64,000 nucleotides of DNA from positions 2,294,001 to 2,358,000 of the forward strand of contig NZ_JACHNE010000001.1 in the NCBI RefSeq assembly GCF_014205255.1. The letters are read 5' to 3'. A program made the position numbers and the translations under genes. The notes below the pieces were generated by a model. It was not told the origin of the DNA. It did no database searches and saw nothing but the letters and a program-made list of their open reading frames with translations. Below are positions 1 through 8,600 of this stretch, in pieces (positions within the stretch are counted from its first letter, which is position 1; every line of letters starts with the position of its first letter). This DNA is from Streptomyces caelestis (GTDB lineage Bacteria; Actinomycetota; Actinomycetes; Streptomycetales; Streptomycetaceae).

Positions 1-503
1 GCTTCGGCACGGACCCGGTCAAGGCGTTCCACAAGGTGGGCTGTATCGCGGACGCGGCGACGATCCGGGAGCGGACCGACGGCTCCTTCGAGGTGCTGGC
101 GACCGGCACGACCCGGGTGCGGCTGGTCTCGGTGGAGGCGTCGGGTCCCTTCCTGACGGCCGAGCTGGAGACCCTGCCGGAGGAACCCGGCGACGAGGCG
201 GCGCCGTTGGCCGAGGGAGTGCTGCGGTCGTTCCGCCAGTACCAGAAGCGACTGGCGGGCGCGCGGGAACGGTCGCTGACGACCGGCGCCGACCTGCCCG
301 ACGAGCCAGGCGTGGTGTCCTACCTGGTGGCCGCGGCGATGATGCTGGACACGCCCACCAAGCAGCGCCTGCTCCAGGCGCCCGACACCGCCTCCCGCCT
401 GCGCGACGAGCTGAAACTCCTTCGCTCCGAGACGTCCATCATCCGTAATCTGCCGTCGTTGCCGGCGTCGGAACTGACGCGCGGCCCGACGAGTCTCAAC
501 TGA
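1..503 (+). CDS. LON peptidase substrate-binding domain protein (5' partial)
   Basis: The gene enters from the left edge; the first complete in-frame codon is at position 3, so about 166 C-terminal residues are visible and the true start lies outside. The visible part resembles the stand-alone LON substrate-binding domain: a beta-rich stretch (CIADAATIRERTDGSFEV) followed by a helical half with LPDEPGVVSYLVAA and a KQRLLQAPD segment typical of the end of the domain. There is no AAA+ or protease domain before the stop, so this is the short single-domain family rather than Lon protease. The molecular role of these stand-alone proteins is not established. The next gene begins 12 nt after the stop, so the two are probably cotranscribed. 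Confidence 0.8.
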   Translation, partial: FGTDPVKAFHKVGCIADAATIRERTDGSFEVLATGTTRVRLVSVEASGPFLTAELETLPEEPGDEAAPLAEGVLRSFRQYQKRLAGARERSLTTGADLPDEPGVVSYLVAAAMMLDTPTKQRLLQAPDTASRLRDELKLLRSETSIIRNLPSLPASELTRGPTSLN

Positions 504-515
504 AGCGGACCGGCG

Positions 516-1019
516 ATGGCGAAGAAGTCGAAGAAGCAGCACCAGCCGGGCGGTACGCCCGCGACGGTCGCCCTCACGGCGGCGGGCGTGGAGTTCACGG
601 TCCACTCCTACGACCACGACCCCTCCCACCCCTCCTACGGCGAGGAGGCGGCCGAGGCGATGGGCGTCTCCCCGGACCGCGTCTTCAAGACCCTGGTGGC
701 CGACATCGACGGTGCTCTGACGGTCGCGGTGGTCCCGGTGGCGGGCCAACTGGACCTGAAGGCCCTGGCAGCGGCGGTGGGCGGCAAACGCGCGACGATG
801 GCCGACCCCACGCTGGCGGAGCGCACGACGGGCTATGTCAGGGGCGGAATCTCGCCGCTGGGCCAGCGAAAGAGGCTCCCGACGGTGCTCGATGCCTCGG
901 CTTCAGCGCACTCGACGATCTGCGTCTCGGCGGGCCGGAGGGGTTTGGAGGTGGAGCTGTCCCCGGAGGACTTGCAGAAGCTGACGGGGGCGGCACTGGC
1001 CCCGATCGGACGCCCTTAG
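516..1019 (+). CDS. ybaK: Cys-tRNA(Pro) deacylase, YbaK family
   Basis: A 167-residue single-domain trans-editing enzyme that hydrolyses cysteine mischarged onto tRNA(Pro), protecting proline codons; cytoplasmic. The full YbaK/EbsC domain is visible: TPATVALTAAGVEFTVHSYDHDP at the N-terminus, the MGVSPDRVFKTLV segment carrying the conserved lysine of the active site, the VVPVAGQLDLKALAAAVGGKRATMA core and a C-terminal G(Y)VRGGISPLGQRKRLPTVLD block. Length is normal for the family. It starts 12 nt after the LON-domain gene, suggesting a shared transcript. A hairpin and a 21-bp repeat array follow the stop. Confidence 0.9.
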   Translation: MAKKSKKQHQPGGTPATVALTAAGVEFTVHSYDHDPSHPSYGEEAAEAMGVSPDRVFKTLVADIDGALTVAVVPVAGQLDLKALAAAVGGKRATMADPTLAERTTGYVRGGISPLGQRKRLPTVLDASASAHSTICVSAGRRGLEVELSPEDLQKLTGAALAPIGRP

Positions 1020-1049
1020 CTGCCTGGTTCCGCGCAGCTGCGGGCAGTC

Positions 1050-1067
1050 GTGCCGCTGGGGCGGCAC
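1050..1067 (+). terminator. Short stem-loop after ybaK
   Basis: GTGCCGC (1050-1056) and GCGGCAC (1061-1067) form a perfect 7-bp stem with a TGGG loop, 30 nt past the ybaK stop and between convergent genes. There is no U-tract, as is common for Streptomyces terminators, so the role is inferred. Confidence 0.45.
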
Positions 1068-1130
1068 CCGTCCCAAAGAGAGCGGCACCCGTCCCAAAGA
1101 GAGCGGCACCCGTCCCAAAGAGAGCGGCAC
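1061..1130. repeat. 21-bp tandem repeat array
   Basis: Three perfect head-to-tail copies of a 21-bp unit (GCGGCACCCGTCCCAAAGAG plus A) at 1061-1081, 1082-1102 and 1103-1123, followed by the first 7 nt of a fourth copy. The array lies in the 163-bp gap between convergent ybaK and the DUF2567-like gene and overlaps the right arm of the stem-loop. No spacers are present, so it is not a CRISPR. Confidence 0.9.
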
Positions 1131-1182
1131 CCCGCTGCGCCGGGCTGCGCACCCACCCGCCCTCAGCCGAAGCGCCGGGCAC

Positions 1183-1872
1183 CTATGCGGCAGGCGGTGC
1201 CTCATAAGGCCCGTACCCGAACTCCGGCTCCGGATCGCGAGGCCCGAACAACGCCGTCAGCCCGAGATGCAACACCAACGCAGCGAGCGGCCAGGCCAGC
1301 AACGCCCCCTTGGCCCCCAACTTCAACGGCGCGGAGAACGCCACTCCCCGCCCCACTTCCCTCGCATGCGCGACCACATCCTCCGCAGGCCCGAGCCACA
1401 CCCCGACCCGCCAGGCCAGCACCGCCCCGAGCAGCCCCCCGACGGCCATCCCCACCACCAGCGGCACACCCCCACGCCGCCGCAGCAGGAACACGACCAG
1501 GGCGCTGACGACCCCGAAGGCCAGCCCGAGCAGCGTGAACGTGCCGTCGACCCCGACGGCCTGCTCCCCCTCGGTGTCCTTGAGGTAGACGACCCAGTTC
1601 CCCTCGACCACGTCGCCGACCAGCGGCACGTGCGGCGCGAGCCACCACCACAGCACACCCAGCAGCACCCCGCCGAGCGCCACCGCCACGGCGACCACAC
1701 CGGCCTCGCGTACTTCCGTCTTCATCCCGGGCCCGTCATCCTGCCCGTACCAGCCGTGCCCGGCGTACTCGGCCTGAGACCCTGGCGCCACGGGCCCGGC
1801 GGCCGGCGGCTGCCACGCATCCTGGGCGGAACGTTCATGTGGCGGCGGTGGCGGATTCAGTGGTGCGGTCAC
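1183..1872 (-). CDS. Membrane protein, DUF2567-like
   Basis: A 229-residue protein with a Pro-rich cytoplasmic N-terminus (PLNPPPPPHERS) and four hydrophobic segments: AGVVAVAVALGGVLLGVLWWWLAP, TLLGLAFGVVSALVVFLLRR, VPLVVGMAVGGLLGAVLAW and ALLAWPLAALVLHLGLTALF. A hydrophilic loop of about 30 residues follows the first segment. The arrangement resembles the actinobacterial DUF2567 family, for which no function is established. I placed the start at the GTG giving VTAPLNPP; the frame stays open further upstream, but that part overlaps the neighbouring permease gene and reads as shadow sequence. It lies 56 nt downstream of the ABC permease gene on the same strand. Confidence 0.65.
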   Translation of the reverse strand: MTAPLNPPPPPHERSAQDAWQPPAAGPVAPGSQAEYAGHGWYGQDDGPGMKTEVREAGVVAVAVALGGVLLGVLWWWLAPHVPLVGDVVEGNWVVYLKDTEGEQAVGVDGTFTLLGLAFGVVSALVVFLLRRRGGVPLVVGMAVGGLLGAVLAWRVGVWLGPAEDVVAHAREVGRGVAFSAPLKLGAKGALLAWPLAALVLHLGLTALFGPRDPEPEFGYGPYEAPPAA

Positions 1873-1928
1873 CCTGCCATCGTGCCAGGCCCGCCTGTGC
1901 CCCGCGTCACCGGACGATCCCTCCCCGC

Positions 1929-2750
1929 TCACCGGACGGCCGCCCGGCGGTAGGCCCAGGTCGCCACGGCCAGCGAGACGACGCCCACGAACGCGCACAC
2001 GGCGAGGTCTCCGAGCACGAAGGCCCAGTCGGGATGGGGCCCGAACGTCCGCGCGAAGGCCTCCACCCCGTACGTCGACGGCAGCAGATCCCGCGTGAAG
2101 CGCACGGCCTCGGGCATCCGCTCGGCCGGCAGCACGCCCAGCAGCAGCGCCGCCGACATGCCCAACTGCCCGAGCAGCGTGGCCAGCTCGGGCCGGGGCG
2201 CGAGCAGCCCGAGCGCCGCCCCCAGCCCGGCGAGCGCGGCACCCGCCAGCGGGATCACGGCCACGAGGATCCACAGATGGGACAGTGGCAGCCCGAACAG
2301 CACACAGCCGAACACCGCCGTCACGACGGTCCCCGGCACGGTGAACGACGCGTACGCGCCCGCCGCGCCCAGCACGACCGCCGCCGGCGGCACCGGCAGG
2401 GTCGCGTAGTGGTCGAGTCCGCCGCTGGCCCGCAGCTGCCCGAAGTACTGCGCGAGGAGGTTCAGCGCGACGAAGGCGACCACGAGGACGGACGACCCGG
2501 CGACGACGGCCTGCGCCTCGGCCCCGTCGTCCACGACCCCGCGCATCAGGACCATGATCCCGATCGACTGGAACGTCGCCACGAACAGCAGCGGGATCCG
2601 CGCGACCCGCGCCCGGGACAGCTGTGCCCGGTACACGGCCGCCAGCGACGGCCACAGCCGCGCCCGAGGTCCGAGCTCGGCCGCGCACGCGGCGGGCTCC
2701 TCCACGGCCAGGGCACCGCCCGGCAGGACATCGGCGGGTACGACACTCAC
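1929..2750 (-). CDS. ABC transporter permease (ABC-2 type)
   Basis: A 273-residue integral membrane protein with about six transmembrane segments: IPLLFVATFQSIGIMVLM, VLVVAFVALNLLAQYF, then a cluster including VVTAVFGCVLFG, LWILVAVIPLAGAALAGLGAALGLLA, LGMSAALLLGVL and a last segment near FVGVVSLAVATWAY. The LLPSTYGVEAFA motif before the last helix is typical of ABC-2 exporter permeases, where it follows the LP(S/T)xY pattern. It lies downstream of an ATPase gene on the same strand with a 136-nt gap, so the two probably form one exporter. The substrate cannot be told from sequence. Confidence 0.85.
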   Translation of the reverse strand: MSVVPADVLPGGALAVEEPAACAAELGPRARLWPSLAAVYRAQLSRARVARIPLLFVATFQSIGIMVLMRGVVDDGAEAQAVVAGSSVLVVAFVALNLLAQYFGQLRASGGLDHYATLPVPPAAVVLGAAGAYASFTVPGTVVTAVFGCVLFGLPLSHLWILVAVIPLAGAALAGLGAALGLLAPRPELATLLGQLGMSAALLLGVLPAERMPEAVRFTRDLLPSTYGVEAFARTFGPHPDWAFVLGDLAVCAFVGVVSLAVATWAYRRAAVR

Positions 2751-2886
2751 GTCGCGCTGCTCCCCTTCGTCGGGTCCACTGCGGCAGTCGCCCTGTTCGG
2801 TACGTACACGGCGGCCTGCGTACTCAAGACCGCCGCATTCCGGGCCGTCACGTTCCAGGCCCCCGCACTCAAGGCCTCGGTGCTCC

Positions 2887-3906
2887 TCACGCCTTCACCA
2901 GCCCCTGCTGCACGGCACCGCCCAGGGCCAGGTACACGTCCTCCAGGCTCGGCGTGGCCAGTGTGAAGTCGTCCAGGGCGGCGAAGGCGGCCCCTCCGGT
3001 GACGGTGGCGACGACCGCCCGGGCCTCCTCCGGTCCGAGCCGGAGCGTCCACAGGCGGCCCGACTCCACCGCCCGGTCCCGCAGCGCGGCGACCTCCGGG
3101 ACGTGCAGCGGTGCCGTGTCCCGCCACACCAGGTCGACCCGCACCTCGCCGGCGACCTGCTCCTTGAGCCCGGTCGGCGTGTCGCAGGCGATCACCCGCC
3201 CCCGGTCGAGGACGGCCACCCGGTCCAGCACGGTCTCGGCCTCGATGACGTTGTGGGTGACGAGCAGCACGGTCGTCCCGCGCTCGGCCCGCCGCCGGTC
3301 GACGGCGGACCACACGGCCCGCCGCGCCACCGGGTCCATGCCGGTGGTCGGCTCGTCGAGCACGAGCAGCGGCCGCTCCCCCACCAGCGCCGCGGCGAAG
3401 CACGCCAGGCGCCGCTGGCCCCCGGAGAGCTTCTTCAGCGGCCGCCCGGCGAGCGGCGCGAGCCCCAGCTCGTCGAGGACGTCGTCCCGCTCGGCCCGCG
3501 CCCGCCGTATGTCCAGGCCGCGCAGCCGTCCGGTGGTCTCGGCGGCGAGCGACACGGTCAGCTCGTCGAGGGCGGTCGACTCCTGCCCGAGGTAGGCGAG
3601 GATCCGCGCGGCCCGCTCCGGGTGGCGCACGATGTCGTGCCCGAGGATCTCCACGCTGCCGCGGTCGGGCCGCATCAGCCCGGTGAGCTGCCGTACGAGG
3701 GTGGACTTGCCGGCGCCGTTCGGCCCGAGCAGGCCGAAGATCTCGCCGCGCCGGATGTCCAGCGTGACGTCGTCCGTGGCCCGGACCTCGGGTGTTCCGG
3801 GCGCGCCGCGCCGGCCGCGTACCGCCGGATAGGTCTTGGTCAGCCCGCGCACCGCGCACACGACGTCACCATCGTGCCGAAATGCCTGTGCCGCGCGCTT
3901 ACTCAC
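2887..3906 (-). CDS. ABC transporter ATP-binding protein
   Basis: A 339-residue ATPase of the drug/lipid exporter (DrrA-like) type. All motifs are intact: Walker A GPNGAGKST near residues 61-69, Q-loop LGQES around 106-110, signature LSGGQ at 160-164, Walker B LLVLDE at 180-185 and an H-loop histidine in LLVTHN. About 100 residues follow the nucleotide-binding fold, as is usual for exporter ATPases that bind an ABC-2 permease. It pairs with the permease downstream at 1929-2750. It powers export across the cytoplasmic membrane; the substrate is unknown. Start is GTG (MSKRAAQ). Confidence 0.9.
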   Translation of the reverse strand: MSKRAAQAFRHDGDVVCAVRGLTKTYPAVRGRRGAPGTPEVRATDDVTLDIRRGEIFGLLGPNGAGKSTLVRQLTGLMRPDRGSVEILGHDIVRHPERAARILAYLGQESTALDELTVSLAAETTGRLRGLDIRRARAERDDVLDELGLAPLAGRPLKKLSGGQRRLACFAAALVGERPLLVLDEPTTGMDPVARRAVWSAVDRRRAERGTTVLLVTHNVIEAETVLDRVAVLDRGRVIACDTPTGLKEQVAGEVRVDLVWRDTAPLHVPEVAALRDRAVESGRLWTLRLGPEEARAVVATVTGGAAFAALDDFTLATPSLEDVYLALGGAVQQGLVKA

Positions 3907-3920
3907 AAGGGACGAGACTA

Positions 3921-3937
3921 CGGGGTCGGCGACCCCG
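3921..3937 (-). terminator. Small hairpin between the NYN gene and the ABC operon
   Basis: CGGGGTC (3921-3927) and GACCCCG (3931-3937) form a perfect 7-bp stem with a 3-nt loop in the 78-bp gap after the NYN-domain gene. It could end that transcript or attenuate read-through into the ABC genes. Confidence 0.35.
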
Positions 3938-3984
3938 GTCCGCTCTCGGGTCGGTCCAGGGCGGGAAATCCGCCGGCAAAGTTC

Positions 3985-5205
3985 TCAATCGCCGACGGGC
4001 GCGTGCTCCACTCCCGTGCGCACGCCGATCTCCTTCCAGAAACCGGCCCGGATGGCGTACCGGTCCCGCTCGTCGATCTGGTCGTCCTTGTGGGCCAGCA
4101 GACCGAAGCGGGCGGCGTAGCGCAGCAGCTCCCCGTCGACGCGGTGCGGGATGCGCGGGTACATTCCGGACAGTTTCTGCAGGTGTCCCTGGTCGCCGAG
4201 GCGCTCCACCCAGCGCCGGGCGAAGACCTGCCCGACCTCGAAGGGGTCGCCGCCGACGGTGGTGATGTCCTCCTCGCGGTCGGCCCACCGCTGCTCGGCC
4301 GTGGTCAGCTGGGCGAGCGTCGGCATCAAGGCGGCCTCGGGGGGCTCGGCCGTGGGCCGGTCGACCCAGCCTTTGTCGGAGGACCAGCGGAGGGTGGCGG
4401 AGGCGGGCTGCTGGGCGGCCTGGGTGCCGGGGGCGCGCAGGGCGGCGAGGTCTTTGGGTGTGGGGACGCCTTTGGGGGCGGGCACCCGTTCCTCCGCGCC
4501 GTTCTGCCCGGCGTCGGCCGCGGGGTGCTGCGGCTGCGGGGCGGGGCGCTCGGTCGCGGCGGCGAGCGCGGCCTCGGGCAGCGGGGCGGAGAGGATCGCG
4601 GCGATCTCGGGCCGGGGCGCGGGCTGCGGGGCGCACACGCCGGTGTGCTCCTTGGCGCGGACGGCCTTGGTGATCCAGGCGCGGTCCAGGACGCGCCGCT
4701 CGTCGGCCTCGGCGACCAGGTCCTCGGACTGGTTGTAGTCGCCGTCGGCGGCCTGCACGGCCCAGAGGTGGACGGCGACGCCGTGCTCCTTCGCTGCCAT
4801 CATGCCGGGCAGCAGATCGCCGTCGCCGGTGACGAGGACGACATCGGAGCAGGCGCGGTTGCGGGCCAGTTCGGTGAGCTCGGCGTGCATCGCCGCGTCC
4901 ACGCCCTTCTGCGCCCAGCGGCCGTCGCTTCGGGTCAGCGCGCCCAGCCGGACGGTGACCCGGGGCATCACGCGCAGCCTGCGGTGCTCGGGCTGCGGGA
5001 CGCGGTCGGGGGCGCCGTCGAACCAGTAGATGCGCAGCAGCGGCTGCTGGGTGTCCGACTCGGCGCGTTCGCGCAGCCCCTGGATGAGGGCGGTGTGATC
5101 GACGGTGATCCGGGATCGTGAGGGCTCCCCGGCGAGGAGACTCGCCGCTGCCCCCAGCAGATACCCCGCGTCCACCAGGACGATGCAGCGGTCCACACGA
5201 CTCAC
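3985..5205 (-). CDS. NYN (PIN-like) domain protein
   Basis: A 406-residue protein with an N-terminal NYN domain, the PIN-fold RNase-like family. The acidic residues expected for metal binding are present: D12 in CIVLVDAGYLLG, D103 in KGVDAAMHAEL, and D128/D130 in LVTGDGDLLPGM. A Pro/Ala-rich linker (roughly residues 185-285) joins it to a conserved C-terminal region of about 110 residues with GGDPFEVGQVFARRWVERLG and IPHRVDGELLRYAA, which looks like a winged-helix or LOTUS-type RNA-binding module. The combination suggests an RNA endonuclease; substrate unknown. Divergent from the small basic protein at 5419, with a 213-bp gap holding both promoters. Confidence 0.8.
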   Translation of the reverse strand: MSRVDRCIVLVDAGYLLGAAASLLAGEPSRSRITVDHTALIQGLRERAESDTQQPLLRIYWFDGAPDRVPQPEHRRLRVMPRVTVRLGALTRSDGRWAQKGVDAAMHAELTELARNRACSDVVLVTGDGDLLPGMMAAKEHGVAVHLWAVQAADGDYNQSEDLVAEADERRVLDRAWITKAVRAKEHTGVCAPQPAPRPEIAAILSAPLPEAALAAATERPAPQPQHPAADAGQNGAEERVPAPKGVPTPKDLAALRAPGTQAAQQPASATLRWSSDKGWVDRPTAEPPEAALMPTLAQLTTAEQRWADREEDITTVGGDPFEVGQVFARRWVERLGDQGHLQKLSGMYPRIPHRVDGELLRYAARFGLLAHKDDQIDERDRYAIRAGFWKEIGVRTGVEHAPVGD

Positions 5206-5418
5206 CCTCTTCCCGGGAGGTTTGCTTCGGGCTTGCTTCGAGTCTGCCCGACGGCGCGGAGGTTAACGGCCGGAACTCGATCTTCGGCGTGGCGTTTCCG
5301 GCATTCCCGCTGCGACCAGCCCTGTCACGCACGGTAATTGTCCGACATGCGATCGTTGTCGGCCTGTGTGAATCTGGTTCCGGCCCTGGCCCCTAGATCC
5401 CCCACAGGAGGCATCACC

Positions 5419-5583
5419 ATGGCCAAGAACAAGAACCGTGACCGTAAGCAGCAGCGTCCTACCGAGCGTGGTCAGCGTGCGGACCGCCGTCCCACCGCGG
5501 AGGCGGAGCCCCAGCCCGAGGTCGAGGTGACCCCCGGCGACGTGGCGTCCCGCAAGCGCAAGCGGAGCTTTGGTCACAACTGA
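5419..5583 (+). CDS. Small basic hypothetical protein (54 aa)
   Basis: The 54-residue product is very hydrophilic and Lys/Arg/Gln-rich (MAKNKNRDRKQQ), with an acidic Pro-Glu centre and a basic KRKRSFGHN end; no fold is recognisable. The ATG is chosen because a strong AGGAGG lies 7-8 nt upstream, and the frame in front of it lacks such a site. A perfect terminator hairpin follows 40 nt after the stop, so this is a monocistronic gene. From memory, similar small proteins occur next to dnaE in other Streptomyces. Function unknown; disordered and possibly nucleic-acid binding by charge alone. Confidence 0.7.
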   Translation: MAKNKNRDRKQQRPTERGQRADRRPTAEAEPQPEVEVTPGDVASRKRKRSFGHN

Positions 5584-5620
5584 CATCTGTGTGACGGGTG
5601 GTGAGACCCGGACACACACC

Positions 5621-5652
5621 GAGGGGCGTACCCGGTACCAGGTACGCCCCTC
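5621..5652. terminator. Bidirectional terminator between the small protein and dnaE
   Basis: GAGGGGCGTACC (5621-5632) and GGTACGCCCCTC (5641-5652) form a perfect 12-bp stem with an 8-nt loop, between two convergent genes. It can serve both strands. Confidence 0.85.
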
Positions 5653-5694
5653 TCGCGCGTCAAGAGCCCGCTGCGACTGGGCCCGGGCCCGGCG

Positions 5695-8600
5695 TCAGCC
5701 CGCCAGGCAGGACGGTCCGAGCAGCACCTTCAGGTCTCCGAAGAGCGCCGGATCCGGCTTCACCCGGTGCCGGTCCAGACGCAGCACGGTCGTCTTGGTC
5801 GGCCCCTGGAGCCTGATCCGGACCTCGCTGTCGCCCTTGTGGTGGCTGAGGACCTCGCCGAGACGGCTGACCAGCGGCGGGGTGACCCGGGTGGCCGGGA
5901 TGGTCAGCACGACGGGCGCGTTGGTGCCCGCGTTCGACAGGTCGGGGACCTGCAACTCCATCGCGACCAGCCGCGGCACGTCCTCGCGCTTGTCGAGGCG
6001 GCCCTTGACGAACACCACGGCGTCCTCGACGAGTTGGGTCGAGACGAGCTGGTAGGTCGCCGGGAAGAACATGCACTCGATCGAGCCGGCGAGGTCCTCG
6101 ACGGTGGCGATGGCCCAGGCGTTGCCCTGCTTGGTCATCTTGCGCTGGAGGCCGGAGATGATGCCGCCGATGGTGACGACCGCGCCGTCCGCGTGCTCAC
6201 CACCGGTCAGCTGGGAGATGCCCGCGTCGGCCTTGTCGGACAGGATGTGCTCCAGGCCGAACAGCGGGTGGTCGGAGACGTACAGACCGAGCATCTCCCG
6301 CTCCTGGGCGAGCAGATAGGTCTTGTCCCACTCCTCGGTGGTGAACTCCACGTCGAGCCCGAAGCCCGGCTCGTCGCTCTGCTCCTCCCCCATGCCGCCG
6401 AAGAGGTCGAACTGCCCCTCGGCCTCCTTGCGCTTGACCGCGACCACGTTGTCGATCATCGGTTCGTACTGCGCGGTCAGGCCCTTGCGAGTGTGGCCCA
6501 TGGCGTCGAAGGCGCCGGCCTTGATCAGCGATTCGGTGGTGCGCTTGTTGCAGACCACCGCCTCCACCTTGTCGAGGTAGTCCGGGAACGAGGTGTACTT
6601 CCCCTTGGCCTTGCGGCACCGGATGATCGACTCGACCACGTTCGTACCGACGTTGCGGACGGCGGAGAGGCCGAAGAGGATCACGTCGTCGCCCTGGGCG
6701 GCGAAGTTGGACATCGACTCGTTGACGTCCGGCGGGAGCACCTTGATGCCCATGCGGCGGCACTCGTTGAGGTAGACGGCCGACTTGTCCTTGTCGTCCT
6801 TCACGGACGTGAGGAGCGCGGCCATGTACTCGGCGGGGTGGTTCGCCTTGAGGTACGCGGTCCAGTACGAGACGAGTCCGTACGCGGCGGAGTGCGCCTT
6901 GTTGAACGCGTAGCCGGCGAAGGGGACCAGCACGTCCCACAGCGCCTGGATGGCTTCGTCGCTGTAGCCCTTCTTACGGGCGCCCTCCTGGAACAGCACG
7001 AAGTTCTTCGCCAGTTCCTCGGGCTTCTTCTTGCCCATCACGCGGCGGAGGATGTCGGCCTCGCCGAGCGAGTAACCGGCGATGATCTGGGCGGCCTTCT
7101 GCACCTGCTCCTGGTAGACGATCAGGCCGTGGGTGACGTCCAGGACCTCCCTGAGCGGCTCCTCCAGCTCGGGGTGGATCGGCGTGATCTCCTGCTGCCC
7201 GTTCTTGCGCAGCGCGTAGTTCGTGTGGGAGTTCATGCCCATCGGGCCCGGGCGGTACAGGGCCGACACGGCGGAGATGTCTTCGAAGTTGTCCGGCTTC
7301 ATCAGCCGGAGCAGGGAGCGCATGGGGCCGCCGTCGAACTGGAAGACGCCGAGGGTGTCGCCGCGCTGGAGCAGTTCGAAGGTCGTGGGGTCGTCGAGCG
7401 GGAGGCTCAGGAGATCGATGTCGATCCCCTTGTTGGACTTCACCATCTTGACGGCGTCGTCCATGATCGTCAGGTTGCGCAGGCCGAGGAAGTCCATCTT
7501 CAGCAGGCCGAGCGACTCACAGCTCGGGTAGTCCCACTGCGTGATGGTCACGCCGTCGGTGTGCCTGACCCAGACCGGGACGTGGTCGGTGATCGTCTCG
7601 CTGGACATGATCACGCCGGCGGCGTGCACACCCATCTGCCGGACCAGGCCCTCGACGCCCTTGGCGGTGTCGATGACCTTCTTCACGTCCGGCTCGTTCT
7701 CGTACATCGCCCGGATCTCGCCCGCCTCCGAGTAGCGGGGGTGCTCGGGGTTGGTGATGCCGTCGAGGTTGATGCCCTTGCCGAGGACGTCGGCGGGCAT
7801 GGCCTTGGTGAGGCGGTCGCCCATCGCGTACGGGTAGCCCAGCACGCGCGCGGAGTCCTTGATCGCGTTCTTGGCCTTGATGGTGCCGTACGTGCCGATC
7901 ATGGCGACCTTGTCGGCGCCGTACTTCTCCGTCACGTACCGGATCACCTCGACGCGCCGGCGCTCGTCGAAGTCGATGTCGACATCGGGCATGGAGATGC
8001 GCTCGGGGTTGAGGAACCGCTCGAAGATCAGGCCGTGCGGGATGGGGTCGAGGTCGGTGATGCCGAGGGCGTAGGCGACGATCGAGCCGGCCGCGGAGCC
8101 TCGGCCGGGGCCGACCGCGATGCCCTGCTTCTTGGCCCACATGATGAAGTCGGCGACCACGAGGAAGTAGCCCGGGAAGCCCATCGAGATGATGGTGTCC
8201 ATCTCGTACTCGACCTGCTTCATGCGGTCGTCCGGGATGCCGTCCGGGAAGCGGCGGTGCATGCCGCGCAGGGTCTCCTCGCGGAACCAGCTGACCTCCG
8301 TGTACCCCTCCGGGATGTCGAACTTGGGCATCAGGTCGCGCTTTTGGAACATGTCCGTGGTGTCGACCATCTCGGCGATCAGCCGCGTGTTGGCGCAGCC
8401 TTCCTGCCAGGCGTCCGAGGAGTCGATGGCGTACATCTCGTCGGTGGACTTCAGGTAGTAGCCGGTGCCGTCGAACCTGAAGCGGTCGGGGTCGGAGAGG
8501 TTCTTGCCGGTCTGGATGCACAGCAGGGCGTCGTGGGCGCTCGCCTCGTGCGAGTAGGTGTAATGCGAGTCGTTGGTGACCAGCGGGGGGATGCCGAGCT

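Noticed and set aside
1061..1130. CRISPR-like short repeats
   Set aside because: The 21-bp units are directly adjacent with no unique spacers and there are no cas genes.
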